Part shown: positions 1-7,119 of the stretch, one piece after another | Layout of the letters: every line of letters begins with the position of its first letter | Position numbering within the stretch: the first letter of the stretch is position 1 | Assembly (NCBI GenBank): GCA_023411175.1 | Contig: JAEYPB010000081.1 | Coordinates: 23,086 to 87,085 of the forward strand | DNA: 64,000 nt | Direction: 5' to 3' | Source of the DNA: Bacillota bacterium | GTDB lineage: Bacteria; Bacillota; Clostridia; Christensenellales; Aristaeellaceae | Notes under the pieces: model-generated | The model's database searches: none | What the model was told of the DNA's origin: nothing | What the model saw: only the letters and a program-made list of their open reading frames with translations | Translations under genes and position numbers: made by a program

Positions 1-302
1 CGGGCGGCAACCTGTCCGTGTTTCCGAGAAACAGCGCGCGCCCGGCAACGGTTCAGGACCTTTCGCTAAATCAGCCGGAGCAGGGGCTTTCGATGCCGGT
101 GATCGTGGACGGGCAGATATTCCGCGACATGCTGGACTACGCGAAGGTGGACGAGGGGTGGCTGCGCGACCAGCTGCACTCCCTGTACCGCGCCCGCCCT
201 GAGGACGTGTTCTATGCCGAAATCGACGACCAGAAGGCGCTCTATGTGAATCTACAGTCGGATAGCGTCGGGGAAGCGCAGCCGCCAACCTCGCGGGGGT
301 AA
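1..302 (+). CDS. DUF421 family membrane protein, C-terminal fragment (5' end outside window)
   Basis: The reading frame is open from the first bases of the window (codons in phase with position 3) to a TAA at 300-302, so this is the 3' end of a gene that starts upstream. The visible part begins GGNLSVFPR and continues through a VIVDGQI segment. This matches the cytoplasmic C-terminal half of DUF421 (YetF/YdfR-like) proteins, which have three N-terminal membrane helices and a soluble domain of unknown function. The internal GTG at 18 is not taken as the start because the family motif begins before it. The last residues (DSVGEAQPPTSRG) look like a variable tail. Family assignment is by motif recognition only. 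Confidence 0.7.
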   Translation, partial: GGNLSVFPRNSARPATVQDLSLNQPEQGLSMPVIVDGQIFRDMLDYAKVDEGWLRDQLHSLYRARPEDVFYAEIDDQKALYVNLQSDSVGEAQPPTSRG

Positions 303-321
303 CGCATCGTCGTCCAACGCA

Positions 322-1005
322 TCAGCTCTTTTTCCGTGCCTGGCGCAGCCGGATGCCCGCCGCGATCCAAGCCGGCGCGTAGGCGGAGGTACAGCCCTTG
401 GGCACCTTCTGATCCCTGTATACGCCCAGGCGCTCGCCGATTTCAACGCAGCGCTCGGTGAACGCCTCGTGCCGGATGCCGATTTCACACATCGCCCGGT
501 TCATGACTTCCTGCTTGAGCGGCGGCGCGTCCTTGAGGCCCGCCTCCACGAGATCCACAATGCGGGTGAGTGACTCCGCATCGTATGCCTTGCGCTGAAT
601 GCCCGAGACGACCAGCGTCCAGCCGACGCGGCCGCGGATGTTGTCCGGGGACGAAATCCATTCGTCCCGCATTTCGTTCGCGAAGGGCGCTTCTGAAAAA
701 GCGTCAAAGACCAGTTCGTCCAGCAGATCGATGTACTTTGCGTCCGACACCATCCGCTCCGCCTGTGGCCTTCTCAGCTTTTCAGGCTCCAGCGTCAGCG
801 CGGACAGCATCATCGCGTCGGTGTTGCCGGTCTCCCATAGCGAGAGGGCCAGCGCGTGGTTCTTACCCAGTACCTCGGCGTACCGGCGTAGGTTCCCGAG
901 GGGCACGCCGAACAGGCTGTCGCCCGCGCCCCGCTTTTTCATGTGTTTTTTCCGGGCTTCATTGCCCATGGCGGCAAGTTCCGCCATTGCCGTTGAAACA
1001 TCCAT
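322..1005 (-). CDS. DNA alkylation repair protein, AlkD-like HEAT-repeat glycosylase
   Basis: The 227-residue product matches the DNA alkylation repair (AlkD/AlkC) family, HEAT-like helical repeat glycosylases that remove positively charged alkylpurines. Visible signatures are an N-terminal helix with KKHMKKRGAGDSLFGVPL, then helix pairs including WETGNTDAMMLSAL, DELVFDAFS, WTLVVSG and a C-terminal IGIRHEAF. The reading frame is open back to 1146, but the ATG at 1005 (MDVSTAM) has GGGGAGG about eight bases upstream, while the ATG at 1011 sits almost on top of that site. The gene stands alone, transcribed towards the DUF421 gene and away from a terminator at 1097-1141. It is likely a minor DNA repair gene; substrate cannot be told from sequence. 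Confidence 0.8.
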   Translation of the reverse strand: MDVSTAMAELAAMGNEARKKHMKKRGAGDSLFGVPLGNLRRYAEVLGKNHALALSLWETGNTDAMMLSALTLEPEKLRRPQAERMVSDAKYIDLLDELVFDAFSEAPFANEMRDEWISSPDNIRGRVGWTLVVSGIQRKAYDAESLTRIVDLVEAGLKDAPPLKQEVMNRAMCEIGIRHEAFTERCVEIGERLGVYRDQKVPKGCTSAYAPAWIAAGIRLRQARKKS

Positions 1006-1096
1006 GCCCATGCCTCCCCGCGCATCAAATTTGTGTGTTTTACTAATCATACCCGATTCGCGGGCGCGAAAACAAGATGAAATGCTGTTATGCGCC

Positions 1097-1141
1097 AAAA
1101 GACCGGCTCCCCGAACGCCCGCAGGCGAAAGAGAGCCGGTC
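1097..1141 (-). terminator. Intrinsic terminator of the opuA operon
   Basis: The arms GACCGGCTC (1101-1109) and GAGCCGGTC (1133-1141) form a 9-bp stem. Read on the minus strand the stem is followed by TTTT (complement of 1097-1100). It lies about 20 bases after the opuAA stop codon and so ends the betaine transporter transcript. Confidence 0.65.
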
Positions 1142-1163
1142 TGCATTTCTGATATGAACGAAG

Positions 1164-2357
1164 CTAGTCCTGCGCGAGTGAGGACAGCACCGCGGCCTTT
1201 GTGACGATGCCCAGGAGGCTTCCGCCCTCGTCCACCACCGCCAGGGGGTAGGGCGCCTGCGCGGCGCGGGGCAGGATGTCGTGGACGGTCTCGTCCGGCG
1301 TGGCGGTCTCGGTTTCCGTCTGCATCACGTCCGCGATGCCAAGGCCCTCCTTATGGGCGCGCACCGCGTCCGCGATGGTCAGGATGCCCTTGAGCCTGAG
1401 GCTGTGGTCGACCACGTAGACGGTGGACAGCGCGTTTTTGCGCATGGAATCGATCGCCCGGGCGGGTCTGTCGGTGATGCGGGCAAGGCTCGAGGGCGTG
1501 ATCATCACGCTGCGAAGGCTTGTGACCTTCGAGCGATCCGCGCTGCCCACGAAACGGCGCACGTAGTCGTCGGCGGGGTTGGCGCTCATGCCCTCAGGGG
1601 TGTCCACCTGCACGACCTTGCCGTCGCGCATGATGGCGACGGTATCGCCCAGCTTGAACGCCTCGTCGATGTCGTGGGTGATGAAGACGATGGTCTTTCC
1701 CAGCTTGCGCTGAATCCGGAGCAACTCAAACTGCATGTCGCTTCGAACCAGCGGGTCGAGCGCCGAGAACGGCTCGTCCATCAGCAGTACATCGGGATCG
1801 CTGGCCAGCGCCCGGGCGATGCCCACCCGCTGGCGCATGCCGCCGGACAGGCTGCCGATAAGCTGACGCTCCCAGCCGGCGAGGCCGACCATCTGGATGA
1901 CCTCCAGCGCCTTCTCCTCGCGCGCCGCGCGGGGGAGGCCGCGTACCTCGAGGCCATACGTCACGTTGCCGAGGACGTCCCGGTGGCTCATGAGGCCGAA
2001 GGACTGGAAGACCATCGACATCCTGCGGCGGCGCAGTTCAAGCAGTTCGTGGCTATTGTACTTCGTGATGTCTTCGCCCTCGAACAGCACGCTGCCGGAG
2101 GTCGGGCGGTGCAGCCGGTTCAGACAGCGCACCACGGTGGATTTTCCGGAACCGGACAGGCCGATGACCACGAAAATCTCGCCCCGGCGGATTTTCAGGT
2201 TCACGTCCCACAGCGCCACGGTGGCGCCGGTTTTTTTGTATACGGTATCCTTGTCCGAGCCCTCGCGCATCATGCGGGCGGCTTCCGCCCGGTTGAGGCC
2301 GTAGAGCTTTGACACGTTTTTCAGTTCAATAATGTATTCTCCGCCGCGCTCAGCCAT
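1164..2357 (-). CDS. opuAA: Glycine betaine/proline ABC transporter ATP-binding subunit with CBS domains
   Basis: This is the energising subunit of an OpuA/ProU-type uptake system for osmoprotectants such as glycine betaine. The 397-residue product has Walker A GLSGSGKST near residue 67, signature LSGGMRQRVGIARAL, Walker B VLLMDEPFSALD and switch FITHDIDEAF. A C-terminal part from about residue 275 is typical of the pair of CBS domains that sense ionic strength or c-di-AMP in OpuA proteins. The start overlaps the end of opuAB by eight bases, consistent with translational coupling. It is the last gene of the minus-strand operon opuAC-opuAB-opuAA and is followed by a terminator. Family and subunit role are clear; the exact substrate (betaine, proline, carnitine or choline) is inferred. 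Confidence 0.93.
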   Translation of the reverse strand: MAERGGEYIIELKNVSKLYGLNRAEAARMMREGSDKDTVYKKTGATVALWDVNLKIRRGEIFVVIGLSGSGKSTVVRCLNRLHRPTSGSVLFEGEDITKYNSHELLELRRRRMSMVFQSFGLMSHRDVLGNVTYGLEVRGLPRAAREEKALEVIQMVGLAGWERQLIGSLSGGMRQRVGIARALASDPDVLLMDEPFSALDPLVRSDMQFELLRIQRKLGKTIVFITHDIDEAFKLGDTVAIMRDGKVVQVDTPEGMSANPADDYVRRFVGSADRSKVTSLRSVMITPSSLARITDRPARAIDSMRKNALSTVYVVDHSLRLKGILTIADAVRAHKEGLGIADVMQTETETATPDETVHDILPRAAQAPYPLAVVDEGGSLLGIVTKAAVLSSLAQD

Positions 2358-3249
2358 TCAGATCGCCTCCGGGCATTTTGTCCGCCTTCGCGGCCTTTTT
2401 CTTCTCATCTCCGAACCAGCCCTGGGTCAAGCGGTCGAGCAGGATCGCCAGGATGACCACCGAAAAGCCGGAGACGAGGCCCCTGCCGATCTCGGTGCGG
2501 TTGACGGCGATCAGCACTTCGCTGCCGAGCCCTCTGGCGCCGATCATCGAACAGGTGACGACCATCGCCATCGCCATCATCAGGGTCTGGTTGACGCCGG
2601 CCATGATGGTGGGCATCGCCTGCGGAATCTGCACCTTGACGAGGGTCTGCCCCCGGGTCGCGCCAAAGGCGCGGGAGGCTTCCACCACGTCGGGCTCCAC
2701 TTGGCGGATGCCCAGGCTCGTCAGCCGAATGACCGGCACGATTGCGTAGATGACCGTCGCGATGACCGCGGAGGCCGAGCCCATGCCGAACAGAAGGAGC
2801 GCCGGGATCAGGTAGACGAACACCGGCATCGTCTGCATCGTGTCGAGCACGGGGCGCATGACCCTGGTCGCCCGGTCGGATGCGGACAGCAGGATACCGA
2901 TGGGAAAGCCCAGCGCCAGCGCGATCAGTACGCTCGCCAGCACGATGGAGAGGGTCTGGTACATCATCTGCCAGAGCCCCACCACGCCTACGAGGCACAG
3001 TAGCGCCGCGTACAGGATTCCGCTTCGGATCTTCCCCCGGGCCTTCCAGCCCAGAAAGAAGACCAGCGCGACCAGGACAAACCACGGGATGTGGGAAAGC
3101 ATCCAGTTGATGGAATTGACCAGGCGTATGAGCCCCTGGCCGACGATGTCCTGAAAGAACCAGGAAGCGCCCGCGGCAAAGCCGCGCATCGCCCGGTCGA
3201 TCGCCGTCAGGTTGGGTTTGAATACAAAGGGAAAGGTACCGAGATCCAT
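2350..3249 (-). CDS. opuAB: Glycine betaine/proline ABC transporter permease
   Basis: This is the membrane channel subunit of the OpuA-type importer (299 residues). It has several hydrophobic segments beginning around FVLVALVFFLGWKA and a binding-protein-dependent permease loop (EASRAFGATRGQTL, followed by IPQAMPTIMAG), which docks onto the ATPase. The C-terminus is a charged cytoplasmic tail (DEKKKAAKADK). It sits 32 bases downstream of opuAC and overlaps opuAA by eight bases. As in ProW, the substrate-binding protein is a separate gene here rather than fused to the permease as in some lactic acid bacteria. Confidence 0.92.
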   Translation of the reverse strand: MDLGTFPFVFKPNLTAIDRAMRGFAAGASWFFQDIVGQGLIRLVNSINWMLSHIPWFVLVALVFFLGWKARGKIRSGILYAALLCLVGVVGLWQMMYQTLSIVLASVLIALALGFPIGILLSASDRATRVMRPVLDTMQTMPVFVYLIPALLLFGMGSASAVIATVIYAIVPVIRLTSLGIRQVEPDVVEASRAFGATRGQTLVKVQIPQAMPTIMAGVNQTLMMAMAMVVTCSMIGARGLGSEVLIAVNRTEIGRGLVSGFSVVILAILLDRLTQGWFGDEKKKAAKADKMPGGDLNG

Positions 3250-3281
3250 ATGCTTTTCACCTCACATCCCGTGGAGTATCA

Positions 3282-4265
3282 TTACAGCGCGGCGCGCAGC
3301 TTCGCCGCCTGGTCGGCGGTGAGCCATTGGTCGATGAAATCGTCATGCTGCTTCAGGAACCATTTGGCGGTGGAAACATAGTCGTCGCCGGTTTCCTGCA
3401 TGTGGGCCAGCCCCTCGCTGGTCAGCGCCGAGGAAGAGCGGTACTTGGACAGGAATTCGCAGAACTCCGGATTCGACGCCTTGAAGTCGTTGGAGACGCA
3501 GATCGTCACCGTCGTGGCGGGGAAAGCCGTTTCGCCTTCCATATAGGTTTCGGAGTTGTAGGGCGCGTCCTCGAGCAGCACGAAATCGTACATGCCCAGA
3601 AGCCACGTCGGTTCCCAGTAGTAGGCGACGATCGGCTCGCCCTTGTCCCAGGCGGAGATGAACGCCGCGCTCATCGCCGCGTCGCTGCCGGGCAGCACGT
3701 AGTTGTACATCTCATCCAGGCCGTAGTACTGAACCTTCTTCTCCAGAATCGTGGTTACTTCCCAACCGGGCAGGCCGCCGAAGATCCGGCCCTTGCCGGG
3801 GTCCTCCGGATCGGGGAAGATGGATGCGTACTTTTTCAGGTCCTCAACCGTCTTGAGGTCAGGCGCGATGGGCTCGATGCCGCGCTCGCTGTCGCCCTCG
3901 ATGACGTAGCGGGGCACATAGAGGCCCTGGAAGTTGTCGTCAAAGTTGATGGCCAGTTCCTGCATGCGCCCTGCGGCGATGTCCTCATCATAGGTGGCAA
4001 GGTTGTCCGTCCACATCTCCATGTGCACGTCGATGTCGCCGGACATCAGCGCCTCGGAAGTGATGGGCGTCGAGCCGGAGATCTCTTCCCAGGTGTACCC
4101 GAAAACCGCTTCAGCGATTGTGCCGGCCACCGCGTTGTGGAAGCGGATCGAATCCCAGCCCACTTCGGCAAAGGTAATGGTGGTCTTGGGCTCCGCCTGT
4201 GCGGGAGCCGCCAGCGACAGGGCTAGGACGAGGATGGTCATAAGCATCAGAGTCATTCTTCTCAT
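3282..4265 (-). CDS. opuAC: Glycine betaine ABC transporter substrate-binding protein
   Basis: This extracytoplasmic binding protein of the OpuAC/ProX class (327 residues) captures the osmoprotectant and delivers it to opuAB/opuAA. The start at 4265 (MRRMTLML) has AAAGGAG eight bases upstream; the reading frame is open to 4310, but that region holds the promoter and operator-like repeats. An N-terminal signal sequence ends in LAAPAQA-EPK, a signal peptidase I type site with no lipobox cysteine, which is unusual for a Gram-positive binding protein. The mature domain has the family core: TFAEVGWDSIRFHN, MSGDIDVHMEMW, a Trp-rich segment VAYYWEPTWLLG and a C-terminal DDFIDQWL. It is the first gene of the operon, behind its own promoter. 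Confidence 0.92.
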   Translation of the reverse strand: MRRMTLMLMTILVLALSLAAPAQAEPKTTITFAEVGWDSIRFHNAVAGTIAEAVFGYTWEEISGSTPITSEALMSGDIDVHMEMWTDNLATYDEDIAAGRMQELAINFDDNFQGLYVPRYVIEGDSERGIEPIAPDLKTVEDLKKYASIFPDPEDPGKGRIFGGLPGWEVTTILEKKVQYYGLDEMYNYVLPGSDAAMSAAFISAWDKGEPIVAYYWEPTWLLGMYDFVLLEDAPYNSETYMEGETAFPATTVTICVSNDFKASNPEFCEFLSKYRSSSALTSEGLAHMQETGDDYVSTAKWFLKQHDDFIDQWLTADQAAKLRAAL

Positions 4266-4292
4266 GCAATGCGCTCCTTTCAGCGTATGGTG

Positions 4293-4351
4293 TTCAGCTG
4301 ACAAACTCAACTGACAACTTATATACTACACTAAAGTTGTTATTATGTCAA
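4293..4351 (-). promoter_or_regulatory. opuA promoter with tandem operator-like repeats
   Basis: On the minus strand TTGACA (complement of 4346-4351) is separated by 17 bases from TAGTAT (complement of 4323-4328), giving a predicted start near 4316. Directly over and after that start lie two direct repeats, read on the plus strand as TCAGCTGACAAAC (4294-4306) and TCAACTGACAAC (4307-4318). A repressor bound there would block the promoter. The neighbouring BusR-like repressor is the obvious candidate, because BusR sites in lactococci and streptococci contain TGAC-type half sites. Confidence 0.6.
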
Positions 4352-4377
4352 CCCGAGCGAAAAAAAGCGTGTAAAAA

Positions 4378-4619
4378 ACCTCCCGTGATCGGGAGGTAAG
4401 ACCATCAGCAAAATCTCCGTTGGTTTCGATCGTTCCCGGCGGCGTGCATGCCGGGAACGGGATGCTGCCGACAGTATGCATATTGACGGCGGCATCCATC
4501 CATTTGGTCAGTGCCCGCCCGGAAATCCGCGTGATTTCAGGCGCGAGAGGTTCCCCCTTGCATCGAAAAAACCGCGCCGCAGGTTTTTCGATGCCTTAAA
4601 CCTCCCTTGATTGGGAGGT
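4378..4619. repeat. Intergenic element bounded by two near-identical hairpins; contains copy A of a structured motif
   Basis: The 371-base gap between opuAC and busR has no credible gene. It holds two related palindromes: ACCTCCCG/CGGGAGGT at 4378-4397 and ACCTCCC/GGGAGGT at 4600-4619, identical at 18 of 20 positions. Between them is the conserved two-hairpin motif (copy A). Its hairpin 1 arms are 4431-4440 and 4450-4459, and its hairpin 2 arms are 4460-4470 and 4487-4497. A further long hairpin pairs GCATCGAAAAA (4560-4570) with TTTTTCGATGC (4584-4594). The arrangement resembles a non-autonomous mobile repeat with subterminal palindromes; no transposase gene is present. Confidence 0.55.
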
Positions 4620-4636
4620 GTACATTTTGGAAGAAA

Positions 4637-5263
4637 CTACGCCGTCCGGCCGATAAAATCCGACACCAGCGGCACCAGCATGACGCCGCAGACGACCACC
4701 AGCACGTCGCCTGAGGCAAGCTTTTCGTCCGGGCCGGGGGAGAGGAAGACCGTCGCGCCCCGGCGGATGGCCAGAATGGTCGCGCCGGTGGCGGTGCGGA
4801 AGGCGGACTCGGCGATCGAAAGCCCCGCGATGCGCGCGCCTTCCGGCACGGTAAATTCGTAGGTCTGCATGTCTCCGCTGGAGCGAAAGCGCTCGGCCAT
4901 GTCGGCAAGCTTTCGCACCGTCTCTTCGATGCGCTCGTCCAACTGCCTGCGCTCCGCCATCAGCCGGGACAGATCCTCCCGCAGGAGGCGTATGCCGACG
5001 GCCTCGCCGTACTGGTCTACATACAGCACGGCGCGCTCACGGGATTTGACTTCCGCGCCCACATTCTGGCGCATGGACACCACGTCCATCTCCGCCAGAA
5101 GGCCCAGCGCCCGCCGGATGGTTTCGGGGGATACGTTGTACTGGGAACTCATCAGCGAGCGCCCGGAAAACCGCTCGCCCTCCCGTATCTCGCCCGCCGC
5201 GATGCGCCCCGCGATATCGCGGGCGACCTGCATGTACGCGGGCGTGTTTTTTTCTTTTCTCAT
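4637..5263 (-). CDS. busR: GntR-type repressor with RCK_C (TrkA-C) domain, BusR-like
   Basis: The 208-residue protein has a GntR-type winged helix-turn-helix (about residues 5-75, with PAYMQVARDIAGRIAAGEI and YNVSPETIRRALGLL). A heptad-like coiled coil follows (about 85-127, LSRLMAERRQLDERIEE), then a C-terminal RCK_C domain (about 130-205, EFTVPEGARIAGLSI and SGDVLVVVCG). This architecture is that of BusR, which binds cyclic di-AMP through the RCK_C domain and represses the glycine betaine transporter operon. Its position just upstream of opuAC supports the same job. The frame is open to 5341, but the ATG at 5263 follows a GAGG site and the longer form would overlap the two divergent promoters. 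c-di-AMP binding is inferred. Confidence 0.82.
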   Translation of the reverse strand: MRKEKNTPAYMQVARDIAGRIAAGEIREGERFSGRSLMSSQYNVSPETIRRALGLLAEMDVVSMRQNVGAEVKSRERAVLYVDQYGEAVGIRLLREDLSRLMAERRQLDERIEETVRKLADMAERFRSSGDMQTYEFTVPEGARIAGLSIAESAFRTATGATILAIRRGATVFLSPGPDEKLASGDVLVVVCGVMLVPLVSDFIGRTA

Positions 5264-5306
5264 GGACCTCACTGCCTTTATGCGCCTGTTCATTATCGCG
5301 ACAACC

Positions 5307-5335
5307 ATCATACCCGAAACGCGCGGCGAATGCAA
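5307..5335 (-). promoter_or_regulatory. busR promoter
   Basis: On the minus strand TTGCAT (complement of 5330-5335) and TATGAT (complement of 5307-5312) are 17 bases apart. The predicted transcript starts near 5300, about 37 bases before the chosen ATG at 5263. Confidence 0.5.
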
Positions 5336-5366
5336 GCCCATGGTCGGCCTGAATACTGTCCAGAAC

Positions 5367-5395
5367 TTGACGCGAGGGCCGGTTGAGGTTACAAT
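5367..5395 (+). promoter_or_regulatory. Promoter of the YheO-like regulator gene
   Basis: TTGACG (5367-5372) and TACAAT (5390-5395) are spaced by 17 bases. The transcript would start near 5402 and carry a leader of about 125 bases. That leader contains two possible hairpins, GCGGCGT/ACGCCGC (around 5418-5463) and CGCGCCC/GGGCGCG (around 5468-5498), whose function is unknown. The promoter is divergent from that of busR. Confidence 0.55.
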
Positions 5396-5526
5396 ACCTG
5401 TAACTGTTTACGAGAATGCGGCGGCGTCCGACAGGGCGGAAGGCACCCTCCGGGTACGCCGCTGCGGCGCGCCCGGAGCGGGCTGGCTTAGGGCGCGTCA
5501 ATACGCAAGGAAAGCGGGGTATCCCA

Positions 5527-6174
5527 ATGCACCCCAATCTGGAGGCGGTCGCGCAGGTCATTCCCTCCCTCAGGCAGATGCTCGGCCCGAGGTATGAGGT
5601 CATCCTCCACGACCTTAGCCATGTCGAGAGCTCCATCGTCATGCTGGAGGGCGACGTTACCCACAGAAAAATCGGCGGCCCGGCAACGGATTATTTGCTC
5701 AAGCTGATGCGGGAGGGCGGGGATTGCGCCGGGCACAGCATCAATTATAAAAACCTGTTGCCGGACGGGCGGGTGCTGCGCTCCTCCACGATCTTCATTC
5801 GCGACGAAGAGGGGAAGATCATCGGCTCGCTGTGCTTCAATCAGGATCTCACCGACTATGTCGTCGCCCGGAACCTTCTGGAGGAAGTTACATCCTTTGG
5901 CGCGCCCGCCGACGAGGCGCCCAAGGAGACCTTTGCCCAGGACATCAGCGAGGTCATGGAATCCGTGGTTGACACCGAGGTTTCGCTGTTCCAGAAGCCC
6001 GTTGCCTATATGCAGAAAGAGGACAAACTGGGCATCGTCGCCCGGCTCGAGCAGAAGGGCATTTTCGCGGTCAAAAACGCCGTCGAATACGTGGCGGAGT
6101 GTCTGGGTGTTTCCAACTTTACAATTTATAACTATTTGAAAGAAGTGCGAGGCAGGGCGAAGCTCTCCTGTTAG
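5527..6174 (+). CDS. YheO-like PAS/HTH transcriptional regulator
   Basis: The 215-residue protein matches the YheO family: an N-terminal PAS-like sensor domain (about residues 5-110, with YEVILHDLSHVESSIV and GKIIGSLCFNQDLT) and a C-terminal YheO-type helix-turn-helix (about 155-210, KLGIVARLEQKGIFAVKNAV then LGVSNFTIYNYL). DauR, a member of this family, controls D-arginine catabolism; the signal sensed here is unknown. The start at 5527 follows AAGGAAAG at a short distance. The gene is monocistronic, with its own promoter at 5367-5395 and a terminator at 6191-6243. Family is confident, function is not. Confidence 0.85.
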   Translation: MHPNLEAVAQVIPSLRQMLGPRYEVILHDLSHVESSIVMLEGDVTHRKIGGPATDYLLKLMREGGDCAGHSINYKNLLPDGRVLRSSTIFIRDEEGKIIGSLCFNQDLTDYVVARNLLEEVTSFGAPADEAPKETFAQDISEVMESVVDTEVSLFQKPVAYMQKEDKLGIVARLEQKGIFAVKNAVEYVAECLGVSNFTIYNYLKEVRGRAKLSC

Positions 6175-6190
6175 CAAGGTCGAATTGGCC

Positions 6191-6243
6191 GGCGTGAACG
6201 CGAGGAACCGCGGTCTTCCGCGATACGGGCGTTCACGCCTTTA
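6191..6243 (+). terminator. Intrinsic terminator after the YheO-like gene
   Basis: GGCGTGAACGC (6191-6201) pairs perfectly with GCGTTCACGCC (6229-6239), an 11-bp stem with a further small internal hairpin, followed by TTTAATT. Confidence 0.7.
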
Positions 6244-6260
6244 ATTAACAATTCAACCCG

Positions 6261-6315
6261 TTGACAAATCCCGACTTCTTTGATAGACTATCCCTGCGGT
6301 TAGGAAAGACTAACC
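6261..6315 (+). promoter_or_regulatory. Promoter with overlapping DtxR/IdeR-like operator (box 1)
   Basis: TTGACA (6261-6266) and TAGACT (6284-6289) are 17 bases apart. The inverted repeat GGTTAG-N6-CTAACC (6298-6315) covers the predicted transcription start. GTTAG/CTAAC half sites resemble the TTAGG-type boxes of iron- or manganese-dependent DtxR-family repressors. With the flavodoxin gene downstream, iron control is a reasonable inference. Confidence 0.6.
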
Positions 6316-6531
6316 AACCGGAGCGCAGAGATTCCTCCCTTGGCGCTCGGGATTCACGGCGGCTCTGCGCGGTGGTGGGAACGGCGCGCAGCTTTCGTCA
6401 AACGGTTCGGACGCCGCACATCGTCCGAACGCCCCTTTTGCGGCGGCGGGGTGCTCAAGCCCGCTGCCCGTGCCCGGGCCGTCCACCCGGGCGCACGTAC
6501 AGCAACCGGCAAACTGTCGGCATACGATATG
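6316..6531 (+). ncRNA. Structured leader or small RNA between the two operator boxes
   Basis: No convincing gene lies in these bases. Two stems are visible: GCGCAGAG (6323-6330) with CTCTGCGC (6363-6370), and GTTCGGAC (6405-6412) with GTCCGAAC (6423-6430), the latter followed by GCCCCTTTT. The second stem could act as a weak terminator, so transcription from the promoter at 6261 may give a short RNA of roughly 140 bases. I recognise no known riboswitch class here. Confidence 0.3.
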
Positions 6532-6547
6532 GTTAGTCAAAACTAAC
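6531..6547 (+). promoter_or_regulatory. Second DtxR/IdeR-like operator (box 2)
   Basis: GTTAG (6532-6536) and CTAAC (6543-6547) are separated by six bases, exactly the format of box 1 at 6299-6314. It ends 10 bases before the DUF3793 start, so a bound protein would block elongation or a local promoter (a TACGAT -10-like sequence lies at about 6523-6528). Confidence 0.55.
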
Positions 6548-6557
6548 AAAAAGGGTG

Positions 6558-7106
6558 ATGTGGGTGCGCGAACTGGAATGCATGGTCGCCCGGCACTGCG
6601 CCGCGACACTTTTGGGCGAGAAGACGGGCAGCATGTTCACGGTGCGCTGGGAACGGTATCACATCCTTCGATCCGGGCTTGCGAGACTGCGGGAAGTGCT
6701 CGGGCGGCAGGGCGTGGCGCTTCGGGTGTTTGGCGCGCCCTCGGGCGCGCTCATCTACCTCTTCCGGCCGGAAAAACTTCGGAAGGAACTCGCGGCCGAA
6801 CCGGCCCGGGCGATACTTGACCAATGCGGCTACGGCGAAAACGCGCTGTCCTGCCTTCAGAACAGGCTTCTGGCCTCCCGCCAGTTTCCTCACGAGATCG
6901 GCCTCTTCCTGGGCTATCCCGCTCAGGATGTGGCGGGCTTCATCGAGCACGGCGGCGCCAACTCGGTCCTCAGCGGCCTGTGGAAGGTGTACCACGATGT
7001 GGAGCGGGCAAAGTGCCTGTTTTGCGCATACAAACAATGCCGCGAGCGCATGCTGAAGCTTCTCGATGGCGGCATGTCGCTTCAGGAAATCCTGAGGGCG
7101 GCGTAG
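6558..7106 (+). CDS. DUF3793 family protein
   Basis: The 182-residue product matches DUF3793, a Firmicutes family of unknown function often found beside flavodoxin and iron-transport genes. Visible features are an LxRHCAATLLGEKTGSMF N-terminal block, a RVFGAPSGALIYLFRP segment, FPHEIGLFLGYPAQDVAGFI in the middle, and a Cys-rich C-terminal block CLFCAYKQCRERM. The ATG at 6558 follows AAAAGGG at short spacing; a GTG at 6555 or 6564 cannot be excluded. It lies 13 bases upstream of the flavodoxin gene and behind two iron-box-like repeats, which suggests a role in the iron-limitation response. Biochemical function unknown. Confidence 0.75.
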   Translation: MWVRELECMVARHCAATLLGEKTGSMFTVRWERYHILRSGLARLREVLGRQGVALRVFGAPSGALIYLFRPEKLRKELAAEPARAILDQCGYGENALSCLQNRLLASRQFPHEIGLFLGYPAQDVAGFIEHGGANSVLSGLWKVYHDVERAKCLFCAYKQCRERMLKLLDGGMSLQEILRAA

Positions 7107-7119
7107 AAAGGAAAGGTTT

